Source: Gonatopus flavifemur (lineage: Eukaryota > Arthropoda > Insecta > Hymenoptera > Dryinidae). Taken from it: a DNA stretch of 64,000 nucleotides. Position 1 is the first letter of the stretch. Every line of letters begins with the position of its first letter. This document shows positions 12,701-25,200 of this stretch, one piece after another. The stretch covers positions 27,776,001 through 27,840,000 of the forward strand of contig JAFFJZ010000003.1 in assembly GCA_018340375.1 (NCBI GenBank), in the 5' to 3' direction. The notes below the pieces were generated by a model. It saw only the letters and a program-made list of their open reading frames with translations. It was not told where the DNA came from and did not search any database. The position numbers and the translations under genes were made by a program.

Positions 12701-14338
12701 ACAGGGACGATGAATACGAACGAAAATAAAAATAAAAATAATTATAATAATTGAAAAGATTATGAAAAGAGTTGAATGAAAAAGATTCTATATGAGTAGA
12801 GTGATCAGAATTATCAAAGGAAAAGAGTGGTGTGGTGGTGGTAGTAGTAGTACAGCACTTTTTCTTTACTTTGAATCTTGCCTCTATGATATCAACGTCG
12901 TCGTGTCGTCGTTTTCATCGTGATGTCTTAATAACCATATACACGTTATATGTTTCCTCTGTGTCAGTCTTATTTATGAGGATGAGAGATAGATGAATGA
13001 ACTCAACAAAACAAAGCGATTCCTAAGGAAGACACATATGTAAAGGTCAAAAGGTACCCTTTCAACCCTGTGATTTCATAAATTAATTGCTGAATAGTGT
13101 ACGAGGGAAAAAGATAACATTTCAAAATGGCATATCCGCTCGAAATCGCTGTATTAAGGTTAAGCAGGATTATAATGTTCTCTGATAGAAACAAAGGTTC
13201 GTTTGAGAGGATTGAAATGTTATGTAATAGACATGAAAAGATTTCTATGTGTGGATTAAATACGATATAAATAATTCAATTATTATCATCTGATTTGATC
13301 AGATTTCTTTTTCATCGAAGTGTGGTTTGTGCTGTATCAAGTGCAATTTTCATTCAAAGGTATCAAATTTTCTGTTTGAAAAGTTCGCGGTGGTTGGATC
13401 GAATGATATGTGATATTTTGACATCAAGGGGGTGTGACGCGAAGTCGAATTTTTTCAATTATTGTTCACGCATTGGCATGAAAAATTGTGCAAAATGTTC
13501 TTATCATCACGCGAATATTGTGTTAATTAAATATTGCCCAGTCCGGGAATAAAAAATATTTCACGACACTCAGTTATATAACACTTTTTGTCTGATAATT
13601 TCCACATTCGTGTAATAAAAAAATATTATACCGATGAATTATTCTTATTCCACGAATGATAAAAATGATATTACAATGAAATAAGAATTTTTACTAAACA
13701 ATCTGATTTGGAATTTTGTTGAAGCAATACAGCATTCTATGCCAAGTGTTCTCATATTACACATACACAAGATTCTTATATCTCAAAGAAATACTAACAG
13801 CATAAAGTTAATTAAATATTTTTCTACAAAAATCCTCTTGACATTAATGAATTACTTTGTAAGACACGACATTTTCATCACATCAAAATATTCTTGAATC
13901 GCTTGCATACTAATTTAAACAAAAATAAACGTTCATAATATTTTGTTGAAGTATTGAAAAATTAGTGTCGATACGCGGTCAAACAGGAAGAACCAAATCT
14001 TGTACAAATGAAACACCACGTATGACCTATATACTTTTTTAATTCATTATATGAATCATGGTTTATTAGAATCTGATAGGTGACTCTTCTGTTAGGAGTT
14101 TGTAATTTCAAGTGATTATTGAATTGAAACCCATATAACAGTGATACGTGAAACATCGAGAAAGACAGCTGGTAGTCTTATTTCGCTTATTTCCTGCGTT
14201 TCGAAGATGCCCTTATAACATGTGTAGTAAACGTCGAAACAGGTGATATAAGACATTCAAGCGTTATCTGACTGATGTCATGTGTGTTCTGTGCTATCTG
14301 AAAGAGAAGAATGAAGAAAATGTTAGTGTTGCGGTGGA
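12701..14338. other. AT-rich stretch, no gene seen
   Basis: Contains scattered CGTCGT words near 12,895-12,930, continuing the CpG-rich zone, then ordinary AT-rich sequence. Short open frames only; I see nothing to support a gene. Confidence 0.5.
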
Positions 14339-14346
14339 TTTTAATT

Positions 14347-14834
14347 GACAGGATATGATTTATGCACGTGAGAATCATACACGTATTAATTGTACACGAA
14401 AAATAAAACCTAAAAGTATTTACACTAATAATTTTTGTCTAACACATAATATTTTATGCAATGATTATTTGCGCACGTTCAATTGATTGACAAAGAAATT
14501 GTACACGAAATATTTTACAAGCTTATTTAAAAATGTAATCAACAAAGATTGTACACATATCGTTTATGCACGATCATAAAATAAAATTAATCAGTATATA
14601 ATTATTGTACTACTAATCTCATTCATAGTAATTATTCAATAAAACGAAAAAACAATCATTATGCACTAATTAATTACCGTTTTTGTCCTTATCAAATAAT
14701 TTTACATGCACCAAAGCTTATGTGCTAAATATGAGGTATTAAAAAAAAATTATCAGTGTAAATACTTTTGGGTTTTATGTTTGGTGCACAATCAGTACGT
14801 GTATGATTCTTACGTGCATAAATCATACCCTGTC
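14347..14834. mobile_element. hAT-like non-autonomous element, 488 bp, perfect 8-bp TSD
   Basis: The long terminal inverted repeats begin GACAGGATATGATTTATGCA on the left and end TGCATAAATCATACCCTGTC on the right, and pairing continues inward for about 90 nt. TTTTAATT flanks the element exactly on both sides (14339-14346 and 14835-14842), the 8-bp target duplication typical of hAT transposons. The interior has many repeats of GTACAC and ATGCAC words in both orientations, like hAT subterminal transposase-binding motifs. No transposase frame, so it would need an autonomous relative. Confidence 0.82.
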
Positions 14835-14933
14835 TTTTAATTTTACAAGCATGTAGCTATTCATCCATGATCATCGTTCTAACGAAATTGTTGAGTATAA
14901 ATAATATTCTCAATTTTAAATAAAATCATGTAA

Positions 14934-15395
14934 ATGAAGATTGGGCAAACGTTGGGGACCCGTATCAACATTCTGGCTCCCGCTCGAGACCCTTCAGGTG
15001 GCTATTCAGGACCGCTTAGGTTTTCACTGGTCGGAAACTCGAATGCGAATTTTGAATGGAATCCGAGCTGTCTCGGGCGGGAATCTAAATTCGCATTCGA
15101 ATCTGGAAATCCGGTTCATTCGGGAATATTTCAGTTGAATTTCTCCCTCAAATCCATAAGGCCCTGTAAGGTGGAGGGATCATGGCGAGAATATGTTTGA
15201 AATTATCAGACATTTCGGTAATTCGATAATTTATATTGAATCCACAAAGGATTCCTTAATGATGGAAGGAGAGCGGGTTCCGATTCCCGCTGAGGAGGTT
15301 CGAAAATTATTCTCATTCCGACTTTTCCATCAAAGGAGTAACTCATCTAACCCACCTAAGATAAGGAAATCAAACTCGAGGTCTGAATAGTATCG
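14934..15395 (+). other. GC-rich island of unknown origin
   Basis: A 400-nt block clearly richer in GC than its neighbours. It contains a perfect 13-nt inverted repeat (CGAATGCGAATTT at 15040-15052, complement at 15087-15099) and a smaller AGCGGG/CCCGCT pair (15272-15291). An 88-codon + frame spans 14934-15200 but has no domain I recognise. It could be a decayed transposable-element fragment or a lost exon; I assign no function. Confidence 0.35.
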
Positions 15396-18319
15396 ATATT
15401 TGTATGGAAAATTTCGCGAGTTTATATTGAATTTTATAAAATAAAGATAGAAAGTTTTATACAAATTTGATGAAGATATCGATACTGTCAAAATATAGCC
15501 TATCCCTAGTCCGAAATGTATTTTTCTAAATTGATAATGTCCAGTCTTCGGTAATTATTCAGGCAACAATAAGCTCAACAAAAAATTCGGAAAAAGTATT
15601 AAGATTTTGATAAATGTACCAATTTTTGGTAATTTTACGAAAAAATCTGATAAATTTACCAAATTTTTTCTTACAGTGCACTTCAAATAATTGTATCCAT
15701 ATGATTGAATACAGTCTGTCACTTTTTACAGTGGAATCACAATTTACTTCATTCATTATTCTCTTGGTACGAATAGATATTAAAATACAGCCATCAAAAT
15801 AAAGTTTGAAATTTAAAAGCTCGAGGCGTTACGGTAACGTACTATATGATGAATTTTACGATTTTGTTCCGTGCAGCTGTTCAATGAACAACCTCGCTAT
15901 GATTCTGTCTTGCCAACGATACATATTACTCCTTCAAACAATAATTCATTTGAATACAGTCATCGAGTTAGGACTTCATAGTACAGTTACAGACAGCAAA
16001 ATATATTTTTCACTGTATTATAAACTCTCTCCGTTCTTCGAAATGTATGTACTTCCTGTACAGAGGATTTAATAACACAGCATCGAAAACATAAATTCAA
16101 TGTATAAGGTTTTCTAGACTTCCAAGGGTTCTTCATTCAGCTCCGTATGAAATTCGAAAAATGAGAATTTTGTGGATAATTCAGCGGATTTTGTAAAACG
16201 TTTATAAACTGGAAAGATGGATAAATCATTTGTGAATTGAAATACATTCGTGTTTAGAGCTATCGATAATGAAACCGATAAGTTGAAGAAGTATTGAAAT
16301 TATATCCTAATGATGGGAATAATATATATTTATATTGATAAATAATGAATCAATCGTGTACAGGAAAGAATTTCAATAACTAAGTTTTGTTGTGCGGGAA
16401 TCGCTTTTCATTCATCGCGAACAAAGAATTTCTTCTTACTATTCTTCTCTTACCGATAATAATCAATCGTACGTTGAAGATGAAACGAAATATTTTACCC
16501 ACGCAAAAATATTTTCTCAGCATTCTTCAAAAATACAGGACAAAAACAAAACGAAATATTTTTTGAATATTCAAAGATGGATGTCAGAGAATCAATAGTT
16601 GAGAAATATTTTAAGGGTGTATTAACTTGATTCTACAGTATTTTTACAAATTTCTACAAACCAAAGCGGAATAGAGTGGTATTCGTTAAAAAAACGTGAG
16701 GGATAGTAAATCATTTTCCTATTTTTGTAATTTAGAAAGGAAGGAATTTTTTCATTTGAGGCATCTATAAAATCAGTGAAGAACTTCTGAATTTTTCAAG
16801 AGTTTCCAAAGAAGTTTCTGATAAAGCTTTCTTGGTAGTCAAGCGTCATAATCCTCGCCAGAACCCGAAAGGGAAGGGATTTTGGAATACCCTTGAGACT
16901 AATTTGATCACTCAATATTGATTTTTGGTTAAAATTAAATGCATCCTTTCGATAAGAAATCATTGAATCTTGCCAAATGTTACTGAAAACTGGATAATCT
17001 TTTAAGTAAATGAATATTAGGCCAACTTCGGATTAATTTCGACCCAAGATGAGTGGAATTAAGCTCATATTATAGGCTACTTTTCTCACTAAATCCAATT
17101 CATTGCAACCAAGTATTATATCATTAAACAACTATAAGAATTCCATATCCTTTCACATGAAATAAATATTGAAGATAGTATATAAGTTGTACGAAAATCT
17201 GTGGAAATGAAAGATTTTATTCAGTTTTCATGTAATTCTTTACGAGTAGATACTGTTTACTCTTGCAATATTTATTTCATGATAGTAATTATTCTAATTA
17301 AATGAATAATTTCGAACATAGATAATATCAAGTACTCACGATTAATGTATATCATTCATTATATGGCCATACCAATGTGACAGCAGAGAACTCAATTCAA
17401 ATGAGAAATAATAAAATTTCATTAATTATAGTAGAGCGCGTGAACCCGTTGCAGTAGAAAATCAAGAAATTCATTCAAAAGAGATGATAATAACACATTG
17501 CAAGACGATCATCTTGACGATTCAATTCAGTCAAACGAAAATAATCATACTTTTCTAGATGTCGTTCCTTGGGAATCGCATTGAGCTGACACATCCGTGT
17601 AACGATATTTCTTGTAGATCGTGAAAACGTGTCTAGCGTAAGCCAATGCATACGACAAGTATTTTGGATATGCTTGGTATGCATCGATATATGCAATGTA
17701 TATTATTATTATATGCTGACTATGCATGTATTCACGTATCTATGTTTGCATGTAGCACGTATATATACGTGTGGATCGAATCCTCTTGACCTATTATTTG
17801 AGCCTAAAAGCGTAGAGTAATGAAGGGAAATGATGATAATAATGAATTCATTTGTGAGAGATCGTAAGAGGATTTTGAGATGGGGATAGTAATGAAGTTA
17901 TGAATTTCGCATTATTAAGTTGCACGTTTATAGATTTAATATTGTCGCCTCGTATCTTTGCTTCGTTTCTAAAAGCAATGTTCGTATCGTACGATATGGA
18001 ATATGTACGAGAAAAATAATTATTGAAAGTTATATGGGATTGAATTGATTGCTACATTTTTCCAACTCAATGATATAATCTCGAGTGATATATGGATACG
18101 TATATGATTATGACATTGAAGGTTATTTCATCGGTGTTGTAGATTGAGACGAAGAATTATATAGGGATGTACCCGAGATTTTCTTGTGAAATTGAAAAAT
18201 TATCGATATTAATCATTTCTACAATTTTCAATATGAATTGAAAGTTAGAAATGTGATGAAGCCACGTACCCTAGTGAAAAACGTACTTCGGTTCAACATC
18301 TTTGAAAGGATTATTGAAT
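15396..18319. other. AT-rich stretch with weak inverted repeats
   Basis: Contains a degraded hairpin around ATATCGATACT (about 15400-15485, followed by a TAGGGATAGG-like tip in reverse at 15500-15510) and a perfect 16-nt inverted repeat, CATGAAATAAATATTG, at 17156-17171 with its complement at 17266-17281. No coding exon recognised. Confidence 0.5.
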
Positions 18320-18323
18320 TTAA

Positions 18324-18776
18324 CCCTTAGCTGCCACACTTCGCCAGTGTAACATAGCTGCCACACTGGGGTCGATTATGACCCCAACTGTAAATGTACA
18401 CCAAAGCCAAGCTATGCGTAAATATATCTTGGAAAAATTTTAGAGAGTACTAAAACTATTCTCATTTTCAGTCAAATGATTTCCCTAAAGGAAAATTAAT
18501 TTCGAATTTGTGAAAAAATTATGTGCGTAGCACACATGCATCGCTTCTTTTCATCGATCGATAGGTATATTTTCGCTTTTAAATGAAATTATCACTGTAT
18601 CATGGAAAAGAATTATATGAAACATGGACAATCATGTCACGCTAGGGTGGAGTAAAGTGAAGAAACTCTAAAGTGGCGCAGGATTGCGCGAAGAGTTCGA
18701 ATTATTGAGTTTCTTGATGGTAATTCAAGATTGAATCATGTTGGGGTCAGTCTGACCCCAGTGTGGCAGCTGAGGG
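18324..18776. mobile_element. piggyBac-like MITE, 453 bp
   Basis: TTAA flanks both ends (18320-18323 and 18777-18780), the hallmark target site of piggyBac transposons. The termini start CCCTTAGCTGCCACACT and end AGTGTGGCAGCTGAGGG. Both ends carry a subterminal mini-palindrome, TGGGGTCGATTATGACCCCA on the left and TGGGGTC...GACCCCA on the right. No transposase frame is present, so it is non-autonomous. Family assignment follows from TTAA plus a CCC-starting tip. Confidence 0.82.
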
Positions 18777-19181
18777 TTAAAGAAATAGTGTTTAATATTT
18801 TCAACTGAGAAATTTTTCAAAATTAGAAATTTGTGCATTTCTAAAATGTTCACTTTCTATCGAATCCTTTTGAATTTGATTGAAACTTGATAAATATTTT
18901 ATACAAAATATTCTCACATTGTTAATTGCTCCTAAAACTTGTCTCGAAATTTTTCAATTAATTGTTGAAGAGTTTATCCGAAAATTTTATACCTCTGAAA
19001 CTGATTATTTTTCATTGAAAAAACATCAGAAACATTGCAATAAATTTCAACATTAATTTCGATGGAATATATTGAATCCAAGTGGCTTTCAGTCTTTAAT
19101 ATCAAAATTCTTTACATTTGTTGATATCTTCTGGCAATCGTTCTTAACAAAAATTTTATCGAAAGTCAGCAACCTTTTTTC

Positions 19182-19191
19182 CGCCAGGGTA
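19182..19191. repeat. Solo end of the CCCTGGCG foldback family
   Basis: CGCCAGGGTA preceded by a T tract is the same terminus as the right end of 3053-3948. I could not find the partner end nearby, so this may be a truncated copy; the short match could also be chance. Confidence 0.4.
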
Positions 19192-19631
19192 TACTTGGAG
19201 AAATGTATTCTAAATCTTGTTAAAAAGATTAAGTAATTGTATCCTTTCGGGATCGAAACTAGACCGACAAAAAATCACGGACAGTATACAATCCGTGCAA
19301 TCAAATATCTTCAGAACATCGTTGTTCAAGAATAGAGGATGAAATATCCAGAATATGAGAGTGGTGTTTTGTGGATACGTTTAATTTGCTCTCATTTTGT
19401 GTGGAATTGTTGATTAGTTCAACATGAATGGGATCAATCCATGATGCGTATACCAAATGATACTGAAATCATTTTTTGTGGGGAGGAATGACACAGTCGT
19501 GCATAAAATCCTCGTTTTTGCTCATAATAAAAATATCTTATGTAGAAATTCCCTAATACCTTATTAACATTTTTTTTATCCAATGATCGACTTATAAATT
19601 CATTGATTGTATTATATTCAAAAATTTAAAA

Positions 19632-19812
19632 GGGATAGCAGCGGCCCCTGACGATGCAACCCGAGCCAAATCTTTTCTGACAAATTATTCGAAAATAAAG
19701 CGATATTTTGATTTCATTTCTTCGTTTTCGAGTAATTTGTCAGAATAGTTTTGGTTGTGTCCTTTTCTAACAAATACATCTGGTTGCATCTTCAGGGGTC
19801 GCTGGTATCACC
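19632..19812. mobile_element. MITE with AGCGGCCCCTGA-type ends
   Basis: The left arm GATAGCAGCGGCCCCTGACG is the approximate reverse complement of the right arm, which ends AGGGGTCGCTGGTATCACC. A second inverted pair lies inside (AAATTATTCGAAAA and its complement). A sequence sharing the tip GGTGATACCAGCG and the inner word GCGATATTTTGATT occurs at 30616-30770, so this is a repeat family. Superfamily not assigned. Confidence 0.65.
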
Positions 19813-20730
19813 TCAACCAGTACAGCAAAACAGTCCTTACTAGGAATGCTATATAGTCATTTACGAGGCTCATGATCCTATTTGAGAGGGAAATTTGAAA
19901 GAAACTTTAATCCTGCAAGTTTTTCTCTAGAACAACGTTGTCTAGGCATTTTTACTGGGTTACAAGCTTTCGAAGTGACCAAACCAGAGAAGGAGACTAG
20001 GGAATCTCACAGTTGTCAGTGTTCTTACGATATTTTCATCATTCGAATCAGCTAAATAGATGGAAATCTGTTCAATACTCAAAAAATTGTACAAATCCTA
20101 GTGAGAATCATTCTAAGTTTCCGCTGACGTGAAAATAAACTTCAGAACTGCTTACAAATTCTTAGTAGACTTCCTCGTACGGCAAAGCAGCTACTAGAAT
20201 CATTTTTATCGTAAGTGAACTGAACGTAATAATTGATTCGAGTTAGTATTCTTTCAATAAATTTGGTGATTTTGTTACGCAAAATGGATTCGATTTTACT
20301 CTTGCATACGATACAATAAAATAAACAATGATCAGTATTAATTTGTACACATGTATATCCAACCTATCGCTTTGAATTGATTCTCAGGTTATCATCAATC
20401 TTCCTATTTTGCTGAATTCTCATTAGGCTCTCTAAATTTAAACCGGTGAAACCTCACTGCTTGTACTGTAAATCACAGAGAATCACATCGAATTGATGAA
20501 AAAAAATGAGAAGCACTCTGCGAAAATAGGGAAATTCCACTTATTTGAATTAAGAGGGTATTTTAGGGCTTGTGAAAAATATCATTTGAATGGGAACCGA
20601 TCAACAGTGATACTTTGATCACAAACTAATCAATTCAGTCCTCATTGAGAGAAATTAATCATAATTCTTGCTCCTAGAAAATACATTATTCGTTCAGTTG
20701 AAAAATCAACCAAATAATCATCTTAGTAAA

Positions 20731-20837
20731 AGCTACAAGAAATTTGATGATCAATTCAACTAAGAAAGTATAGTTGATACAATTAAGTGATGATTCAACT
20801 ATACTTCCTTGGTTGAATCAACCAAATTTTTAGTAGC
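20731..20837. repeat. Hairpin repeat, about 107 bp
   Basis: Outer arms AGCTACAAGAAATTTGATGA and a complement ending TTTTTAGTAGCT enclose inner arms AGTATAGTTGA and TCAACTATACTT. It is a foldback structure typical of short non-autonomous elements. Confidence 0.55.
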
Positions 20838-22242
20838 TCTCATTAGGAATGTTCAGTTGAGATGTTTTAGTTACAGTGACTATAGAAATTTCTCTCAGCG
20901 CATTCATTTTATTCACGTTCTAAATACTTGGAGCTGCAAGCGTTTTGAGAAATGATTTTTCATCCAGGTGAGTTAAGCTGGGAAAAATGTATGTCATGAA
21001 CATATGTCATCGAGCCACTCCACAGTTGGAAAAAAAGCAACGTCCAATAGTTCAAAGAAACGATTACAAAGTAACACGTACTTTTCAACCACAGAAAAAG
21101 TCCTCAACTTGCACACAATTCACACGTTTGGAATTACGAGGCTTTAAATGTTCAAAAAATAAGACTTCAAAGGGTAGAGTTTTGTTTACTCAGCATTCAA
21201 CGCATCCATACGTGTGCAAATAAAGAACGAGAGATTGAATCTTTGTCGTGGATTAAAGGGATGATGAATGTACAATAACACGATTCAAAAACTTTGAATT
21301 CATGTACGATGAACGTAAATTAGGACCTCAGTAGGATTCAAGTTAGGCTGATCAAATCTAGGAGATGGATTTCTAGTCAGGCAATTTAAAAATTACATTT
21401 TCAGGATTTTCACTTTGAATATCTTCTAGAGTTTTTCAATTGTTATTTCTTTGAAAAATCTAAAACACAATATTCGATCCTGTTTATTCTAAACTGAAAT
21501 CGAATTGAAGTTCATTCAATATTCATTCTCGCTTCAAGAATAATCCACAGATATCTTTGATCATATTTGAAGATATCAGTTTTCATTTGATCGCATTCTT
21601 TGTCCCGCACCCGTGAAAACAATATCAGTTTTCAAATAGTGGATGGAAAAATAAATACCTGATGCAGTCATCAATTCTCCGATTGAATGAGAATGGAGGA
21701 TAAAATCCATCAGTAATTTACTCAATCCATTGTGGCAAGCGATTAATTTATTGAATTATATTCGATCTAGGAGCGAGACGTCCCATATAAACTTTGATTT
21801 GATGAAAACTAAGTAATCGTATTTCCTGTATTTGCACAGTTCAGATTCAATCAAAACTCATGAAGCTGATATCAGGAGCTAAAACCTAGCAACCAATTGC
21901 TGTGACTCTCAATTGAAATTTGTTTGAATGTCTTTTCTATAGTTTACAACTATAGTTTCAACTAAAACTCTCACCAATTAAAAATTCATAATGCATGAAA
22001 ATCATCTACTTGAGGCTTTCAAAATCCTCTTCGATATTCATATAAAAATTGCACGATTTTCAATCTGTTTGTCGTAGAATCTTCCCGTAACACGCCACGA
22101 TTACAAAGCCGGTTAGTTATCGAAGAAAAGTCGAAAATGTGGCTTCATCATTCTTTCATCGCCACCGCCATCATCAATACTCGCCATTCCATCTCTTGAC
22201 TATAGTATAGCCGCGCCGTGAGTGGCTAAGAAGAAGTTGGAA

Positions 22243-22258
22243 GAAGTTGATCAACTTC
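22243..22258 (+). promoter_or_regulatory. 16-bp palindrome in the FBXL16 5' leader
   Basis: GAAGTTGATCAACTTC is a perfect palindrome ending 32 nt before the inferred FBXL16 start codon. In RNA it could form a short hairpin in the leader; in DNA it could be a protein site. Function is not known. Confidence 0.3.
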
Positions 22259-22290
22259 ATCATCATTACCGCCATCATACGTGACAAAAG

Positions 22291-25200
22291 ATGTCTTCTA
22301 TATCGGCACAGGGTGTCGTCGAGAGAGCCAGTGCTGAGCTTACCAAAAGGATCAACGGTTTGGGACTGCGAACTTCGAAGCACCATGGTACGTCAGAATA
22401 TATATTCATTCTACTTCAATATCCTCTTTCTCAATAAAGCCGTGAAATAGATAACCCAAATAACGTCTTACCTGCTGGAGTGAATATTTTTGCACGAACA
22501 ACGAACCTTTTTGTAGGCGGTATAATAACAAACCATTTACCCGCATAACAATTCATGTCTTGCGATGTCTTTTCGATGAGTTTAAGATGTCTTGCGCGAC
22601 ACATTTAGACGTCTTTTAGATGTCTATAAAACTCTTTTTTGGTCTAAAAGATATCTAAAAGACATCTAAATGTGTTGCGCAAGACATCTTAAACTTATCT
22701 AAAAGACATCGCAAGACATGAATTGTTATGTGGGTATCTTTGTGAATTTGAAACTTTCAAATGAAGTTATGGGTGTATTAGCCTGAATCTCGAGCCAATT
22801 ACCATCGGTAAGAAGAAGGCTACTTTCAACTCAGTCAAGCTGGAATCTAAAGCTCGTTACAACTCGTTTTACGGCCCGCGGCAACACTACCTATTACCAA
22901 CGAGATTCGGTACCTGATGTAGTACCTGATGACCATTAAAAGCTTTTATTTTTAATTGCAGAAGTTAATATTAATGAAAATTATTTCAATACTTTTTAGG
23001 AGAAAAACACGTGATGCAGGTTGGATAATGAATATATCGTCAACTTTTTTGAATGATTATAAGACAAGTAAAGAAAAAAATCGAGCTCTAGTTGATTCTA
23101 AAATTTTCAAATATTATTGTGTACGACAAATGTAGAGTTTTCCAAACATTGTCATTATTTTTCAGAATATCCCGATGAAATTCATAGCGCAAAAGATAAA
23201 ACACTTTCCGCGTAGATCGCGGAATCTTACTCTGAGAAAACGATTATCAATTATAGTTACCAAATTTCTTGATCGGTTATGGCGAAATATGTAGATATTG
23301 AATAAATCCTGGTACAAATTACGTGTTTGAGTTAGGGATGTGCGAATCTTTTGAATAAAATACTCCTCGAGTTTCCATAAAAATTGTATAGAACGCTATA
23401 GTAACTGAACATTCTTTCTGTACAAAATAATTCATCCAAAATCGCGCATCTTTAGTTTCAGCCAACCAGATTCCGCGTTAAAAGTGATTGAAGAAAAATA
23501 ATTTCAAACTGTATAGTTGCTTAGTTTATTTGTTTGGATCCCTATGGGATACAAAAACAACGGAATATCGCTAACGTATAAACCCGCATTGTTCCACTGT
23601 ACTTGAAAACTGCGGCACTGTATTTAATGATACGCTTATGTTCATGAAACGCGGTACGAATAGAACAAGAAACACTTTGACGATGGAGAAAACCTCAGTT
23701 ATTTAATCATGCATACGATATCAAGGTACGGGACCAACTTAAATACATAATCCACGTAATTTTCGTATTAATAATCCGAATGAATTATGATAACGTACTT
23801 TGAAATGACGTCAAAGTTTATGATTCAATCGGAAAATTCCATTTGAAGATGAATAAGAGAAAATTTGATTCTAACTATCTCGTATAGTAATAGGATTAAA
23901 ATCAATCTTTGGAATCACAAGAGGAATCTTTTCCTTGCAAGACATACCATTTTTCTTCAACCTACTTCAACAATTCCAACAAATTATTGGATTTCCATGA
24001 AAGGGAATGTTTTAAAGCCCTTGTAAAATCCATTTATGAATTCATGAATAAAATGTTGGGATTCAACGTAACGATGACAAGCATTCGGAAAAAGCTTTGA
24101 AAAATCCACAGTTTTGAAATATATCTATGAATTCAACAGTTGAATTGAGAGAAATTCTCTAATTCGGAAGAATGTTTCAATATTTATTGAAATTATCGGA
24201 ATATTATTTCCAATGAATTTTAATAGTGATTATGATAAATACGGAATATATAAATTTCAAATTTCAAGGTGGTTTCTCTCTAGAAAAGAAACTTGAGAAC
24301 TTTAAACCCTCTTTGATTATTAATTTGTAATCTTCTGAATGAATTTTGAAACTATTTGCAATGAATATTACTATTATTGCCTCTGAACCTCCGACTTGAA
24401 ATGTCCGAGTTGAAAAGATTTATGAAGGATTTTGAATTCTCGGTGTCTCTCCATAGTTAATAGCTAATGATTATAAATAGTTCCTACTAATCGATAAATA
24501 ATGTTCGAAAATACACACATGCATGTATGTATTCTACAGTATTTTCATTCTATATTCAAGTTGTCGGCTTTACCATTCTAGTGACAATTTCCTAACATTC
24601 GTAACTAACGCGGGGGTGTACGAATGATATCGATGCTTCGACGCGTTATCACAACCGTGGAGTAGTGGTATTACAGGGAAGTAGTACATGTTTGGAACAC
24701 ACGTAACACGTAGGTATAAGGCGGCCGTCGTTCTCTCTCATAAAGAGAAAATGCCGCTAATAAATGTATGTGATATACACGGATTCGCAATGCCGTTGCT
24801 CGCAAATTGCTATTTTATTGTATGAATCACTCAATGACAATACTCGAATGTAACATCGGTGACGTTAATATTCGCGTCATTATCGATCAACCAAATTAAA
24901 TAACCAGAATACAGTACCAAGTTAATGGCGCACTCGTTAATTAATTCATGTTGTAATTCCCTCATTCAAACAAAAAAAAGGAATAAAAAAGAAATAAATT
25001 AATTAAAACTGTGACAGTGGGTGCCAAGAGGAAAGCTCAATTCATGGCAGAAGTGTTCTTTACATTAACTTTGTTTTTATGCCAGTTTCATATGTTTTTT
25101 TATTCTCTGAAACTTGTTTTCGAATGTTATATTTCATCCAAAATCATGCAACAACTTCCCTTTCTTTTACAAAACTTATCAAATGCAAAGAAAAAAGAAT

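Larger units (their letters stand above)
18781..22200. other. AT-rich stretch with repeat ends, upstream of FBXL16
   Basis: No coding exon recognised. It contains a lone transposon-like end (19182-19191), the paired element at 19632-19812 and an inverted repeat at 20731-20837. Part of it may be intron if FBXL16 transcription starts upstream. Confidence 0.45.

Noticed and set aside
13295..13552. 85-codon Cys-rich + frame, considered as a small secreted peptide.
   Set aside because: No signal peptide and irregular Cys spacing; likely chance.
17765..17790. GGATCGAATCCTC resembles a tRNA T-loop.
   Set aside because: It departs from the GTTCRANYC consensus and no cloverleaf could be drawn.
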